Shown here piece by piece: positions 1 to 13,150 of a DNA stretch of 64,000 nt. Within the stretch, counting starts at the first letter, position 1, and each line of letters opens with the position of its first letter. The stretch is from Brachyhypopomus gauderio. Lineage: Eukaryota; Chordata; Actinopteri; Gymnotiformes; Hypopomidae. The notes beneath the pieces were generated by a model. That model was not told the DNA's origin and did no database searches. It worked only from the letters and a program-made list of their open reading frames with translations. The stretch covers positions 14,330,154 through 14,394,153 of the forward strand of contig NC_135223.1 in the NCBI RefSeq assembly GCF_052324685.1. Direction: 5' to 3'. The translations under genes were made by a program, and so were the position numbers.

Positions 1-87
1 CTGCCAGCTGACAAAAGTGTTTAGTCAGCAAGAAAACCTGGCAGGGAGGGAGAGCCTTGGGCTGAGAGAAGAGAGAGCAGGAGAGCC

Positions 88-90
<3 letters not shown>

Positions 91-122
<32 letters not shown>
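91..122. repeat. (GA)n microsatellite
   Basis: About 16 uninterrupted GA dinucleotides are visible. Such tracts are common in fish intergenic DNA, and no function is inferred. Confidence 0.9.
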
Positions 123-127
<5 letters not shown>

Positions 128-3100
128 TGACAAACAGACAGAGAGGAGGCAGCAAAAGAGGCAGTCTTTATTGCACTCTCCATTTAGCCAACCTCTCTCT
201 CTCTGTCTCCCTCCCATCAGTCGTCAACTGTGTTAACCCTTTCCTACCCGCCCGCCAATCACAGTTTAAGAGACACAGCAATAAAAGAAAGAAAAAAAAA
301 AAGGAAAAGAGGTTTTTGTGTTGGTGACATATTAGTGCAGACTGCACTAGCAGATGTTGCCCGAGCTAAGCAGCTCCTGGACGACACCAGCGAGCCGCTG
401 AGAGCCAGTCGCTTCAACGCCATTGTTCTTCCACTTCCTCCATCACTTCCCCAGGCCACCTCAGAGGAGAGTTTCACTTCCCGCTAGTCTCCTCTCCACT
501 GCAGCCACTGGCTCACAGTTTATCCCCCCCCACCATTAACTTTTCTCTCCTCCATCTTTGTCCTCTCCCTCCCTTCCTCCCGGCTCTGCCACTGTGGCAT
601 TCTTTCACATCGGTGATAGCCGTCGAGTTAGACTTTGAACCCACGGTAAACACGTGCTTTATTTGCCGGTCGGAGCTGACGGGTGGGGTGGTGGGGGGTG
701 GTGTTCAGGGTGAGGAAGGTGACAAAGGTAAGACACCGGAACATGGGGCCTGAAGTGAGCCTCACACGCACGTAGGCCTTAGTCAGGCTGCTCGACGGAA
801 AGATGAGCCCATGCACTCGGAGCTGCTCATCAGTCTGGTGACTGCTCAGAAGCAGAGGATTAGCTCACTGGTGTAATGAAAGGTTCCTCAAAACAAGACA
901 CTTTATACGTCACGTCCCTGCAGCAAATTCATGTTGTAATTGCTGGGGGCGAGTGGTCTAAAAAGGGGGTCTAAAAAAGGTCAAATCTGAAAGCAAGCAT
1001 CTCTAAAAGTACAGCAAAGTCCACACAGCATCAAGAAGTACTGTTAGAGTTGTTCAAGTAAGCAACTTTTTTTTTTAAGTACCGGAGGCAAAACAACATG
1101 TTCAAACAGGTAACTGGCTTTCAGCAACTTTTCACCATCACCGGTAAATATTATCCAGTATAGTCTACAAATAAAGTCTTGTAGACGTTACCACAGCCAA
1201 ACACATGCTAGGCTTTTGCACCAGGATTCCATCAGTGATATATTTTGCAGTCAGTTAGATCCCACCTTCAAACACATCTAGATTGCTAACTAAATAAAAA
1301 AAAAAAAACACACAAAAAAATAAAAGTTCAACCTCGATATTGGTACCACCTGCTATGTTACCATCGATGGCGTGCAGGCCACAAGAAGCCATAGGGGGCA
1401 ACCACAAATATAGCCTTTGCCATCATGTCTGCAGTCGGCACTATTCTTGTGAGGAACCCATGGCTGTCTGCCCACAAACATAACTCCATCACCTTTATTT
1501 TCCCCTTTTGCATTTTCCCATTTGCTATTGCAGCTCACATTCACACCAGTTTATACACATTCCCACTATTCTGTCCACAAGGCCTTCTGAAAGCGTTCCA
1601 TGTGAAAACAACATGATCCACAAATCTGCCTCTATGGGAGCTTAGTGAGTTTGGACCTCAGGTTTCAGAACAGTGGACCAAATGTGAATTACACAATTAG
1701 CCTTTTTAGAGTTTATAAGCAGTCAATGTGGCCTGTAAAGAGTGCACATTAATCTCTTATGTACATTCCAAGAAGATGAATGAGCACCAATCAAAAGTCA
1801 ACGGCCAAGCAGTGAAGCACTGCCCGGGTTCTTACTGCTCACAGGTTACATTTCAGGCTGAAGCAAGACTCAGAGAAGCAGAACAAAGCTTCAGCATGAA
1901 GACTGAACACAAGTCTGGAAAGCCAAATACCAGGTCTAATTTTGAATTATTCCCCCACTCCATCCCATGATCTCGCACTGCAGACGCCAGTCCCTGCCTC
2001 CACTCCACACCCTCAGTGAGATGGAATATAATCTTATCTAAAAAAGGCAAGATAAATATAGCTTGGGAGCCAAAGGGCCAGCTCATCAATACCCCGGGGC
2101 AAGAGAGGGCCCTCGGCATTAGGGGACAGGACCAGAGTTTCACAACTACTCTCATTACTTTTCTACATATCCTCCATTAAAAAGATAAATACATTCTGAT
2201 AAACTGCCATTTGGCAACTTAGAATTTCCTATGTATAGACAAATTTAATACTTGTTTTCTTAATTCAACAAAAAAAAATAGATCAAATGTCCCATATTCA
2301 CCAGAGGTGTAAACTGGAGAAAAAACAAAACAACAAAAAAGATGTATGACAAACAAGAGCAAGAGCAGTAATTTGGTTGCCTAACATGGCAATGGTTAGG
2401 TAGCCCAGGTGTCTGGGGAACAGACTTTAATGAATTAAGACCTGCTAATGCCAGGTCCCCGAGCAGTCATCCAGCCTCATGGGGCAGAGGGGTTCTTAAT
2501 GTGCTTCTCTAATTCCAACGGAAACATTCCCTCCAGGGATTATACTACAATTTAGAATGGCTCTGACCAGCTTCACAAATCATGAATTACATAAGTATAT
2601 CATACAATGTATCTTTTAGCAAAGCTACAGTTCAGCTTGGGATAACTAGAATAACTAGAGCTGTGTTATACAAGTTGGTGGTACTTTTTTATTGTAATAT
2701 TACTTCCAAATGTTTATCATCTGTTGCATAAGCTAGTCGCTAGCCATCACTTAAAGCAATAAGACAGAGCCACACACCAGTCATAAGTCAAGATCAACAA
2801 AACAGAACACTCCAACAGTGTGATTAATCTATATGCATCATCATATTTAGGTAATGCAAAGCCATTCTTAGAGATGTGAAAAAATCTTCAAATCCCATTT
2901 ATGTTCATTCCAGTCATGTCATCATTAAGAGTACATAAATTGAATTTAGGGTTGAAATCTGGCCCAGCTAAATGGTCGTTGTAGCCTTCATATTGTTCAT
3001 CTCAGCAGAAACCTGTGATTTGTATATTTTGTCAACAGACATCACCCTGGAGTCGACCACATCCAGCCCGGACCTGCACACTCAAACCCTGCTCATCCAG

Positions 3101-3445
3101 TCATGAACTGGAGAGAAATTCAATTCTCTATCCAAGATAAACTTGGACAACAAGCGCTGCTATCTGGGCTACTTTAGAAGTATCGGAGGCCACAGGGATT
3201 ACAAACAGCATGAATCAAACACACACTACTTCACATCAAGGCTAGGGGCATGGGCTTCAGCTTCGGTTTTCATGTGCCTATTGTGTCTAGTAGCAGAATT
3301 CTTCCTCCATCAGAAAACTAAACACCCTCCCAGTCCAGCCACTTGCATTTAAGCTGCATGCCCTCACACGAGCTTTGCTGCAGGGCCTCGACATGGACAT
3401 GCACATCGGGCTCCTCTTGAAATGGCCCTGCACACCAATTTGTCA

Positions 3446-3465
3446 CCCCCCCCCCCCCCCCCCCC
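3446..3465. repeat. poly-C (20-base) homopolymer
   Basis: Twenty consecutive C lie on the plus strand, so twenty consecutive G on the minus strand, which is the inferred sense strand of the neighbouring rreb1-like gene. Such a run can form G-quadruplex or i-motif structures. The glycine-rich minus-strand frame crossing it is an artefact of this homopolymer. Confidence 0.9.
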
Positions 3466-4526
3466 AACAAAAAAATCCCCACTCACCTCTATCTTAGCAC
3501 TGCCCTGGGCCTGGATGACCCATTGAGTAGTTCCTTTGTTACTTTCATTTGATGGGCCTGTTAAAATTAAATCTTGTGTGATGAAACCACTGGAGTTCGA
3601 ACTAATGGAGCTTGATTGCTTTGTCTTCGGCCTATTATCACATGAAAACGCCCCTTTATTTTTAGCATCTCTCAAACTCCGTGTATTAACATACAGAGAA
3701 TGGCGATAGCCCTCTTGAGTTGCGCAAACGCAGTGAGCCCGCACCACTCAAGGCCTGCTCTGCTCGTCTACAGTGTAGAATTTCGTAATGGAATGCGAAC
3801 TGCCCATCCGGATCTGTCCTCCCCGTCTCCTCCCCAGTGGCCCAAGAGGCGACGGCGAGTCTTGGTTGACCCAAGACCCACAGAACATCCCTGTTCGGCA
3901 CCATCAACAGTAACCTTTTAAACCCTGGACGTGTTATTACTGCAGCTGCCAGAATACCACACTCAGACACGACCCATCTACAAATGATCTGAGCTCGAAG
4001 TGCAAAGTGTGGCCACCGAGTCTCTCGCCACGTTCACCTTTTTTGCAAACTTTAAGAACTCGGAGTCAGCGCGAGGGGCGGAAAAGGGAGAAGAAAAATG
4101 CCTAGCAACCATTATCTAACCAGCGCGAGCCGCTCCGCCGTCTCCACGGAGACCAAAGATTCTAATTCCTGTAGTAACATTTAAACATTTAAACAAACAA
4201 ATGTTTGTAAACAAAACACCGAAATATTTATACACCGGTGTAAAAGTTATCCACATTAAACGTTGCGCATCCGACATACAGCTGCACCTTAGAATTAATA
4301 CGATGCTTTCGACCGTTCAGCAACTTTTTTACCCAGATTACATCAATAAACAGGCGATTGTTCCCTCAAACGTTACAAACAGTCTTCCAGACCACAAACA
4401 TTATTACAACAGAAAGGAAAGACGTTGAATTTAAACATCTTATTTTCGGTGAAGATTTTGTAAACAAAAAACAAAAAACCCCGCCGTGGCACAAAGTTAC
4501 AAAACTAAATAAAGCGTTTGTTTTTG

Positions 4527-4660
4527 CCGAGTCTAATCGTCGACAAGGTCAGAACGTACCGAGGCGACGCGCGTGCACCGACGCGGCCGCTCCGATCAAA
4601 GTGCACGCGGACAGATACGGATGCTCCGCGCGACACGGTTAGCCGCCGCTAGCTAGCAGA
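4527..4660. promoter_or_regulatory. CpG-dense core, candidate promoter or CpG island
   Basis: CpG dinucleotides are strongly enriched compared with the AT-rich flanks, with many CGCG, GCGGCCGC and CGACGC type strings. A moderately CpG-rich shoulder extends left to about 3990. It sits about 0.4 kb downstream, in minus-strand terms, of the rreb1-like start exon, so it could be an alternative internal promoter of that gene or an enhancer-like island. No TATA box or transcript start could be fixed. Confidence 0.4.
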
Positions 4661-5017
4661 CTTTGAACCCCCAAAGGAGCAGCTACCCATCATATAAACT
4701 CCCATGTGCTCTAAAAGTTCAACGATAGCACAAAATACAACATTGTGACCCGTAATTAGTAAACACGTCGTAGTCGGACGTGGTTGGGGTGAAGTTAAAG
4801 GTCTTCAGGAGCAAATTCCACAGGTTTGGCTCGTGCATGAGCATCAGGTCCTCCGCGAAACTAGGAAGCAAATGGGAGTCACGAAAACTCTCCTACCAAA
4901 TTCTGTGTCAGATAAAACTTTTTTCACCATTACAGCAAACGTCGACTCACGTACACAAAACATCAATAAAATCAATACAACAATCGATGCATGAAAGTAA
5001 TAAGCAGCGTAACTTAC

Positions 5018-5057
5018 GTCTGACTTTGTTGGGGTTGGGCTGCTTGCGCCGAGACAT
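5018..5057 (-). CDS. rreb1: start exon of a zinc-finger transcription regulator with NuRD motif, probably rreb1 (partial)
   Basis: On the minus strand an ATG at 5057 opens MSRRKQPNPNKVR plus one base, then a near-perfect donor GTAAGT at 5017. Upstream, a T-rich tract ending in CAG at 5087-5089 looks like a splice acceptor, giving an exon of 5018-5086 with 29 nt of 5' UTR. The RRKQxxP motif right after the initiator Met is the known N-terminal RBBP4/NuRD-binding motif of SALL, FOG, BCL11 and related zinc-finger proteins, usually encoded on a short first coding exon. RREB1 is favoured because in human it lies beyond F13A1 in the orientation opposite to F13A1, exactly as here. ZNF821 has a similar N-terminus and is the main alternative. 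All zinc-finger exons would be left of the window, so the assignment rests on 13 residues plus synteny. Confidence 0.5.
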
Positions 5058-7703
5058 GATGATGGTGAGTGAGTGGTGATGATGGGCTGAAAAAAAAAGA
5101 AGCAGCAAAGTTGTTCCGGAGAGGAATCAAAATGGCGTTTCTGCAAAGATGTGCAAAGTTCGTTAACTTTTGTATTTTCTTCCCCTCTCTTCCAAGTCCC
5201 TCCAGAGGAGGAAGATGAGTGGTGTGAGGGAGGAGAGGAAGACACTAATGTGGTTTTGCTCCCAGTGCGTGACCAAAGCTCTCTCCTCTCTCCTAACCCT
5301 GACCAGTGGGCGCATCACGTGTCGCCCTCCCAGTCTCCAAGGGGACGTGTTACTGAGGCTGGAGCCACCGAGCTCCAACCGTGGCGAGCATCTCACTCGT
5401 TTAGAAAGAAAGGAACAAAAGTCTCTCTAACAAAGAGTTGACTACACGTGTCTTCTAGCCGACCTACAATATGGCTCATCGTCATACATTTTCATTTTCA
5501 CACTTTTTTTTGTTCCTGGTCAAATTAGAACTGCGGGATACGCCTATTAAAGTTCGCGTGGAAACTACCGAGCAACAGTTTGTTACAATACTTCACAGTG
5601 GCATCCAGAGCTCTGAAACAAACAAATAAAATACGATGGGGCTGCTCATTGGATTGACTTATAAAATATTCAGAATTACAAATATTTTAAACATCTATGA
5701 CTTGAATCACCTTATTGCAGCGAGTGCGACGGACTGAGGCTGAATTCTCAAATGTTCATTAGCCATCGAGGCAGGATACAGACTCCTCCCGTGTCCAGGA
5801 GCTCATCAATCAGACACAAAGCAGCGACTAACATTCCTCCCTATAACTACTGTACGGGCCAGTCTCACTGCCTGAGCCTGCGGGACTCTCACACAGACAT
5901 TACGCTACCAAACAGGATCTCTTCTTGGATTCACAAGATGCCTTTTTATCTGATGTGCCTGCTTGTAAAAAAAAAGAAATATATATATGAGGCGATGCAT
6001 GGAAATGGTCAACAATTTTGTTTTGTAAATATTTGGTTAGAAGAATATCTTAAATTCTTAGATAAATTAGTCAATTCGTACACTGCCCTAAGTAACCTAA
6101 TGTCCCTGACTCATCATTAACTCTGTTCATAGAAATGACCTGATCCAGTACTAGGGATGTGCAGTTTTCAAACTTCTGCGAGCAAACTCATAAATACACT
6201 CAGGGACTGTGGCAACCCCTGTAGACTTAAAATGTAATCTGTTTTATCTAACATAAGTATATATTTTTCATCGAATTATTTTGTCACTTCACAAATGGGT
6301 CCAGCTATACAACTCAAACAAAGCGTAAACAGAGATGCTGTAAACTACAAACAAAACTAAATAAGTGTTCCAACACCGAAATTCATGAGTAGTTAAATTC
6401 ACTTTGTATCACCCCTATTTTGTAGGGGGTGGACTTCAACCAGCCTAACCTATAGCAAAACAAATGTGGACATTATATAAGATGTTATTTGCATCATTGT
6501 TGAATACCTGACATATTGACAAAAAGAACCTCTCGTTTTTAAGTTTTTAACTTTAGCTCAAGAAAGATTCAAGGGGTTTACTCTAAGGTCATAGTTAAGA
6601 TTAGTCTTGTCTATGAGTCAATTAGTAACTTATTTATGCACATTATGTGTGCAGTTTTAACCACAGCCCTGTCCAAGTCTTTTAAAAACACAATGACTAT
6701 ATCAAATACCGCATTTTGGATGCGCAATACGCCCTGTCTGGCTTAACCTACCAGTCCTACTTTTTACACCATAAAATACTGGTCCAGTGTACCTTCGCAG
6801 TGTTTTAACCGCACCATTAATACTGATGTAAGAAGGTACAAATTAACATATAAATCGATAATTCTTAACTACTGCGTGCTACGTCTCAAATAAGTCAATT
6901 TAAAGCAAGAGAAGATGTGATGAAACCTGAATGTCCAAACGTGGGGGAAACTTGAGAGTGATGTTATTTATTGACCGTTACCAGGGCTCCTAAATGCAAC
7001 CCGGTTGCTAAGGAACAACCCTTCGCAGCAACAAAAAGGTTTCCTTTATCCTCCACGGACGAGGCTGAAAGAGGCTGAAAGAGGCTCGCAGCACCTTCAG
7101 GGCACCAACTTTATAGCATCCAACTCTAGAGCAAACCTCCACCTCAGGTCCCCCCATCGCAACATATGGCCCGGACCTGTAGCTTCTCTGTGCGGAGTGG
7201 TGCTGGTAAAAGCGCCATGATGCGGCGGGACGCTCACCACGCCGTCCGAGCCCAGCTGAGACCACATTAAAGTTGTAATAAAATACATTCTTGGTTTCAG
7301 ATAGATGCAAATAGCTTATCGTGTGCAGTTGTTTACGACGACAAGTAAGGCCACAGAAACAAGTATTTTATTTATTTATTTTCAGTGTTCTGTGCCACTG
7401 TAAATGTTTCCTGTTATTTATAAGAAGGAAGCAGCACTACAAGTTATTGTGAAGTGAAATGTGTAGTTTAGTAAAGTTTGAGCGAGGCAGGCTGGTGTGG
7501 TTGTTGGTGAGCACCACGTGAGTTCGGAGGTCCTTGCAGAGATAAGAGGAGAGAGGGAGTGGTGAACGAAACCGGTTTCCATTGGTGACGGATGATTTGT
7601 TTGCCTTGCAGCCTTCGTGTTGCAGCCCGGAGCAACTCCGCGAAGGTTTTAGTGGTCCTTAGTTACTGCGTACAGTCGAACTGGCCACGGTGATCGCAGC
7701 AAA

Positions 7704-7874
7704 GCACACACACGCACACACACACGCGCGCGCACACACACACGCGCGCATATACGCACGCACGCACACACACGCGCGCGCATACACACACGCACGCACA
7801 CACACGAGCGCGCGCACACACACACACACACACACGCGCGCATACACACACACACACACACACACACACGCACG

Positions 7875-7922
<48 letters not shown>
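7704..7922. repeat. alternating purine-pyrimidine (CA)n/(CG)n tract
   Basis: About 219 bp of almost unbroken alternating purine-pyrimidine sequence mix CA runs with short CGCG blocks and occasional ATA. It is the classic composition for left-handed Z-DNA. Several overlapping His/Thr-rich and Cys/Val-rich frames across it are artefacts of the repeat. Confidence 0.95.
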
Positions 7923-7926
<4 letters not shown>

Positions 7927-10926
7927 GATTCTTCAAGCTGTCTTGTCATTATAACGCGGTTAAGAATGTCTCGCTTGGCTCGACGAGACTTTTGCGCGGG
8001 GTTCTTGGCGACAGTTTCCTGTTCACAGTACTCCGAGGATGTTTGTAAGATCCACAAACATAAAATACAACTCAAGTATAGCTCAATTATCCATTAATGG
8101 CCAACTTGAACTGGACAAACTTCATATAGCCTGTCGTCTACAGAGGTAGTGAATGCAGGACACACCTGTTGGCGAGGCTTCCCCCCTTGTTTTGTAACCC
8201 CAGAAACCCAGAGAGCGTCAGAAAGTACAAATTATTGTCAGAGAAACCTTTTGTAAAATAAAAAGAAATGACTTAATTCACTTCCTGTCTGATTTATGTC
8301 TTTTAGTTTGTAGTACTCAGTTTTTATGTAGGCTACGTTAGGTATTGTAGGCTACCTACTACATTTTAAAATCAAGTTAAGGTATTAAAAAGCATTAAAA
8401 AAATGCATAAAGGTAAGTAGCCAGATGTCTATTGTAACATTAATACAACACAATGCCGAATGTTTCTTTCAGCTTCACAACTTCCGTAGGGGACTTTATT
8501 ATCCCATTAGATTACACTGGTGGACAGAGGAGGTAGTCTCATTGTAATGAAAGGATTTGGTCTAAACACTTTACCAGCAAGACATTCCTCTTTCTCCCAG
8601 TCTCGCTTATACAGAAATTGAAAACTTACTGTCCCCAATCTGTCTTAACAGTATCTAGCCATCGGTTTGTCCTTCTTATCTGTGAATACTTTATCTTGTA
8701 TAGTACAAAATGGAATTTGTAATTATTTGACCACATATGTGAAAATCCAAGGTTGATAAAACATATTTAAATTCACAAAACGTCCACAGAGTATGTTATT
8801 AGCTGTAAAGTTACAGCTAATAAACTGTGTGCGTGTGTGGTAATGTGTATGCCTGTTGCTGAGTATAACTGGCATTCTCATCAGATACAAATAAATGACA
8901 ACGTGTGTGGTTTTGTGCATATGTGCTGCTGTCCATCATCTAGAAAGCTCTACCAAAAAAGGGAAGAAGAAACAGCATCACATATTCACCCAGTGAAATT
9001 GGCAGGCTCCATAACTATTATACTGAAATACCACGGTAGGCCCATAAAAATGGCATTGATGGAATCATTTGGTCCTGTAATTCCAGAAAGATGGACTCCG
9101 CGATGGACTCCGTTCAAAACCAAGTCTATTGCAGGTTGTACAGCATTTTGCAAGTTTCACTGTAGGGTGGTGGTTAGCCGAATTTGAAAGCAAAGTTTGA
9201 CAAATGCTGGAAAAGACGATTAAAATAAATTGCACTTTATTATAATTTTTGTCTGTGACTGATGGGTGGGATGTGTGTGTATATGTCGGCGAGCACATGG
9301 ATGAAAAATGACCAATGGATAATGGCGCCATCTGGTGGAAACGATAAACATCGTATAACTAATGTATACTTTTACAAACTTGTATGATACTTGAACAAAC
9401 GTAAACTTTAAAAAATGTGTCTTTTGAGGTTATTTAACATAACAGACATTTCATACAGTATTAGTACAAAACTTTATCAAGTAGAATTGAAAACAATGTT
9501 CATTGCTCTGAATTTGTTATACAATCTTCTTTTAATTCTGAATTGAATTACAGTCAAAATATAACTAGAAATGCTAGAAATGACGATAAGTTATTAATTG
9601 AAATTCAATCAATAATACATTCTGAAATACATCACTGTATTATACATTACCTGCATTATCTGTGAAGGTCCAGGATAGCATTCACATGTAGAATATGGAA
9701 GCCATTCTGGTTTATTGCTTTAAATATTTAATTGTAGTATGTGGGGGAGGTGATGGGGGCACAAGACTCTCAAGAACAAATTACAGTGTGCTGTGCAAAT
9801 TAATTTGACATAGTTTACAATAAACAAACAAAAAAATAAAACAGACCTTTACTGGGATCTTCACTTTTGGCACATGCGTTTGGAAACTTGATTATTTCTG
9901 AAAATGTCACAGATTCTATTGGGCATTATAAGAATTTGTTTTGGACTGTAGACTGTACATCAGTGTTAATGGCATGGGCCCAGAATTATAATAATTGCTG
10001 TGCCAGTAACAGAGGATCCATAAATAAATAAAATATGTAAACAAACCTTCATTTAAACAAACCTTGGTGTATAAATGAATATTATTGTTGTTGTCACCTA
10101 CCCCCTTTCTTGCTGCCACAGAAAGTAAAAGAAGGAAAAGCTGACAAGCAGAGGGTCTTGTCATGATGGTCTATGGAGGTCCACCGATGTGTAAAGCTCA
10201 TCAATGGACCGCTCTGTGAAGTCCACGTGGCCACCAGAACCACATTGTTTCTCTTTCCCCATGCTTCTTCATAAAGAATGTCTGAATTATAGGTAAAGGA
10301 ACTAATTCAGGAAAAGGGACACTGTCAGTACAGTTGCCTTTGTCCATATGTAAGTACAAGGTCTAAGCGTGAGACCTATATCTTGGAGAGGGTCTGCTAA
10401 AACAAAATCAAAACAATGACATACACATGAGACGTGAATTTCAAAACTTCACTGGTAATAGTGGTAACAGTCCTGTACCACTTACAGCTGATTCAAGTGT
10501 GGGAATATTGTCATTCTGTGCTCTTTAAAGGGGCACGCAGATTTGTATAAACCTATTCAGGTAATGTAGGTAGTCACCATCAGTGACCACAGTGATACAA
10601 TGATTTAAACAGTTCTTTATTACATTTAGTTTGAGGGTTTATTTTGAACACACAGCTACCAGAGAAATGGAGCAACATATCGGTCATAAACTCTTTCATT
10701 GAATGTGAGGTTCTTTAATAAAACGTCTGCACTATGGTCTTTCTTGGATATGAGCCATGATAAGATATTGTGGTTCTGGCCAAGCCCATGTGTATAAAGC
10801 ATGACAGGGATTTTAAAGACATAATTTTACTAAAATACTAATATTGTGGTGTATGAAAAGTGCCTAAAGTAGTGTACACTTACATGTGAGACAGCTTCTC
10901 CAGTGTGAGTAGTGAAGATGCTTTAT

Positions 10927-11154
10927 GATGGTATACATATACTGGTATACTTGGTATACATGATGGTATACATATACTGGTATACTTGGTATACATGATG
11001 GTATACATATACTGGTATACTTGGTGTACATGATGGTATACATATACTGGTATACTTGGTATACATGATGGTATACATATACTGGTATACTTGGTATACA
11101 TGATGGTATACATATACTGGTATACTTGGTATACATGATGGTATACATATACTG
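10927..11154. repeat. 35-bp minisatellite, about 6.5 copies
   Basis: The unit, reading GATGGTATAC, ATATACTGGT, ATACTTGGTA and TACAT in order, is repeated head to tail with almost no divergence (one A-to-G change seen in the third copy). Each unit carries three copies of the palindromic hexamer GTATAC. The 35-aa periodic frames on the minus strand simply reflect a 35-bp period. Confidence 0.95.
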
Positions 11155-12683
11155 TCTACTGAAACCAATTGTACATTTTTAGGAGGTACGAAAAGTCCAC
11201 TGTTGTCTGTTGTGGAAATGTGTTAACCTAAAAAATACAACTTGTAAATATTTCAAATTTGGATCAAGGAATGAATTTGAAAAATTCCTCCTGTTTCCAC
11301 TTTTTGAAGGCACGTTTTTTTGAACTATCAATAAATCAGATAATTCCTAAGGAGCTTTTTAAAAACATACTCTTAACATACAGCTCCATATGTATACATC
11401 ACATCTTACCACAGCTCTGGTATGTCATCTTGAGGTTGTCTGAGGAGCACACAGTGTGGGTGGGCCAGCACAGCCCTGCGAGACCCCTGAGTGCAGGAGT
11501 GCCAAGCCCCGGACCACTGCCACGCCACAAAACACTTTAATATTAATATTATTATTAAGCCCTTTGTAGATGTTTCAGTGCCAGGTTCTCCTAGACTTCT
11601 GTTAACTGGGAACTGGAAATGGTACAAACTGAACAAGAACACAAAACTTCCCATTCTGGGTCAACTTCTGTGATGCATGGGCATATTTCACTTCCTTCTA
11701 CACACTAAATGGTTCACTGACCGGTCACAATGACCCGTCACTATGAACGCTTTTTTGCTCCTTGTAAGGGAGTATACAGGATTTCTTTAAAATAGCACAA
11801 CACTGGACATCCAAAATTGTGCAATATAATTTAAAATAAGTTAAGTCAGAATGATCAACAATAGCTGAAAAATGATGATGATGATGATGATTATGATGAC
11901 AGCAACATGGAGTGGGTCCACATATATGTTTTACAAATGCAATTCCATGATGCCACAGGTAATGAGACGCATCCATATCTCTGTCTGAATCAATGACATT
12001 TTTATGTATGTGTTTATTAGCCTGACATAAGTTTATAAGGAGTAATTTAACAAAATTAGTTTTCAGTTTCAGGTGTTTCTTGCACACCATCTGAGTGGTC
12101 CTTCATACTGATCACTTAGCACTACCATAAGCTTTCTCTAAGCCTTCCCTTAATCCATCCGGGTAACCACAAACATAGCGTGAAACTGCTTCAGTCTGTT
12201 CTATTTCTCACTGCAACAGTCCCTTTACTCTAGTTAAGATGTAGCATTGCACCAGGTCGTCAGTAGCACTAAATGACGGTAGCACTCTAAAATAGAGTAA
12301 CATACTCTCAACGAACACTTCATAACCTCAACCCTTTTAATTTATCCCTTAATTTATATTAGTAAAATTCTGAACAAGCAACTAGTGTTGCAACTTGTCT
12401 TATAGCCATAGAATGCTGACAAACAGACCACAAGGTGGTGCTGTTGGACACTAGGATACGTTATGCATTTAGAAACATATTTCAGCTAAATGACAATCAT
12501 CCTTCAGCAACTTCAGCATTGTTCTTCCAGACACCGACCGCTAGACTCATTGAAAAGCCTCTGGTGAATGAATACTGAATTAGCAATTACATCCTAAAAT
12601 ATAACTACTATGTAACTTACTGACTTTACAAAGAGATACAGAGTGCTCTTTATAAAGCATAAATCACATACAATACGTTATTA

Positions 12684-13150
12684 TTAAAAATCACATTTGA
12701 AACCAAAGCAGCTTATATCCATAAACTCTACCACCACACCACCACCATCAAGCACCACATTCTGTATACTGCAAATAAATGAACATCTAAAACTGGAGGG
12801 TTCTGCAAGCCAACCCGTAAAAATAGGTTTTCTGGTTTTGTAGGATATTCCATAACTGAAGAGCTGCAACTGTTTCCATTCAGTTTCAGCCAAACCCCAT
12901 GGAACAGCTATGAGCAGCTGGTTAGTAGAGCCCATAGACCAGGAAGAGGAGTAAGGATGGAGTAACTGTGTAACGTAAGAAGGACCAGCAGCATTTAGGG
13001 CCTCAAAACATAAAAGAACCATGAACTGAATCTCATAATGAACAGGCAGCCAATGGAGGAAAGCTTAAATCAGAGTAATATAATCCTTTTTCATTGTGCC
13101 TGTGAGCAATCTTACCACTGCGCTCTGTACCTAGTGTACTGTAAAATAAC
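12684..13150 (-). mobile_element. degenerate LINE remnant (L2/CR1-like reverse transcriptase 3' end)
   Basis: The minus-strand frame at 12684-13022 contains FEALNAAGPSYVTQLL and a following PYSSS...LLIAVP stretch. This is the recognisable C-terminal layout of L2-type LINE ORF2 proteins in fish (K-ALN---PSY---LL-PY-PSR-LRS---LL-VPR). The motif is decayed and the expected LWN-LP end is not intact. Plus-strand sequence at 13035-13130 (AACAGGCAGCCAATGGAG and following) also resembles a common fish interspersed repeat. No target-site duplication was found. Confidence 0.45.

Larger units (their letters stand above)
1..5017. other. non-coding stretch, probable intron following the rreb1-like start exon
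   Basis: No exon with convincing homology is seen here. If the minus-strand start exon at 5018-5057 is real, this stretch is its downstream intron and later exons lie beyond the left edge. It contains a GA microsatellite near 91-122, a run of 20 C at 3446-3465 and a CpG-dense core near 4527-4660. The 85-codon frame at 230-487 on the plus strand resembles no family I know and is not called as a gene. Confidence 0.5.

Noticed and set aside
230..487. 85-codon plus-strand frame and the 72-codon minus frame over it
   Set aside because: Partly coding-like (a KQLLDDTSEPLRASRF stretch), but no homology, no splice logic and no conserved neighbours could be shown.
3364..3747. 127-codon minus-strand frame with a poly-Gly stretch
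   Set aside because: The glycine run is the 20-base C homopolymer. The rest lacks similarity to any family.
7649..8097. Overlapping long frames of Cys/Val or His/Thr repeats on both strands
   Set aside because: They arise from the CA/CG dinucleotide tract and have no real protein character.
10864..11168. Repeated-peptide ORFs that could suggest a repetitive secreted protein
   Set aside because: All three frames are open with a 35-residue period because the DNA period is 35 bp, so this is a minisatellite.
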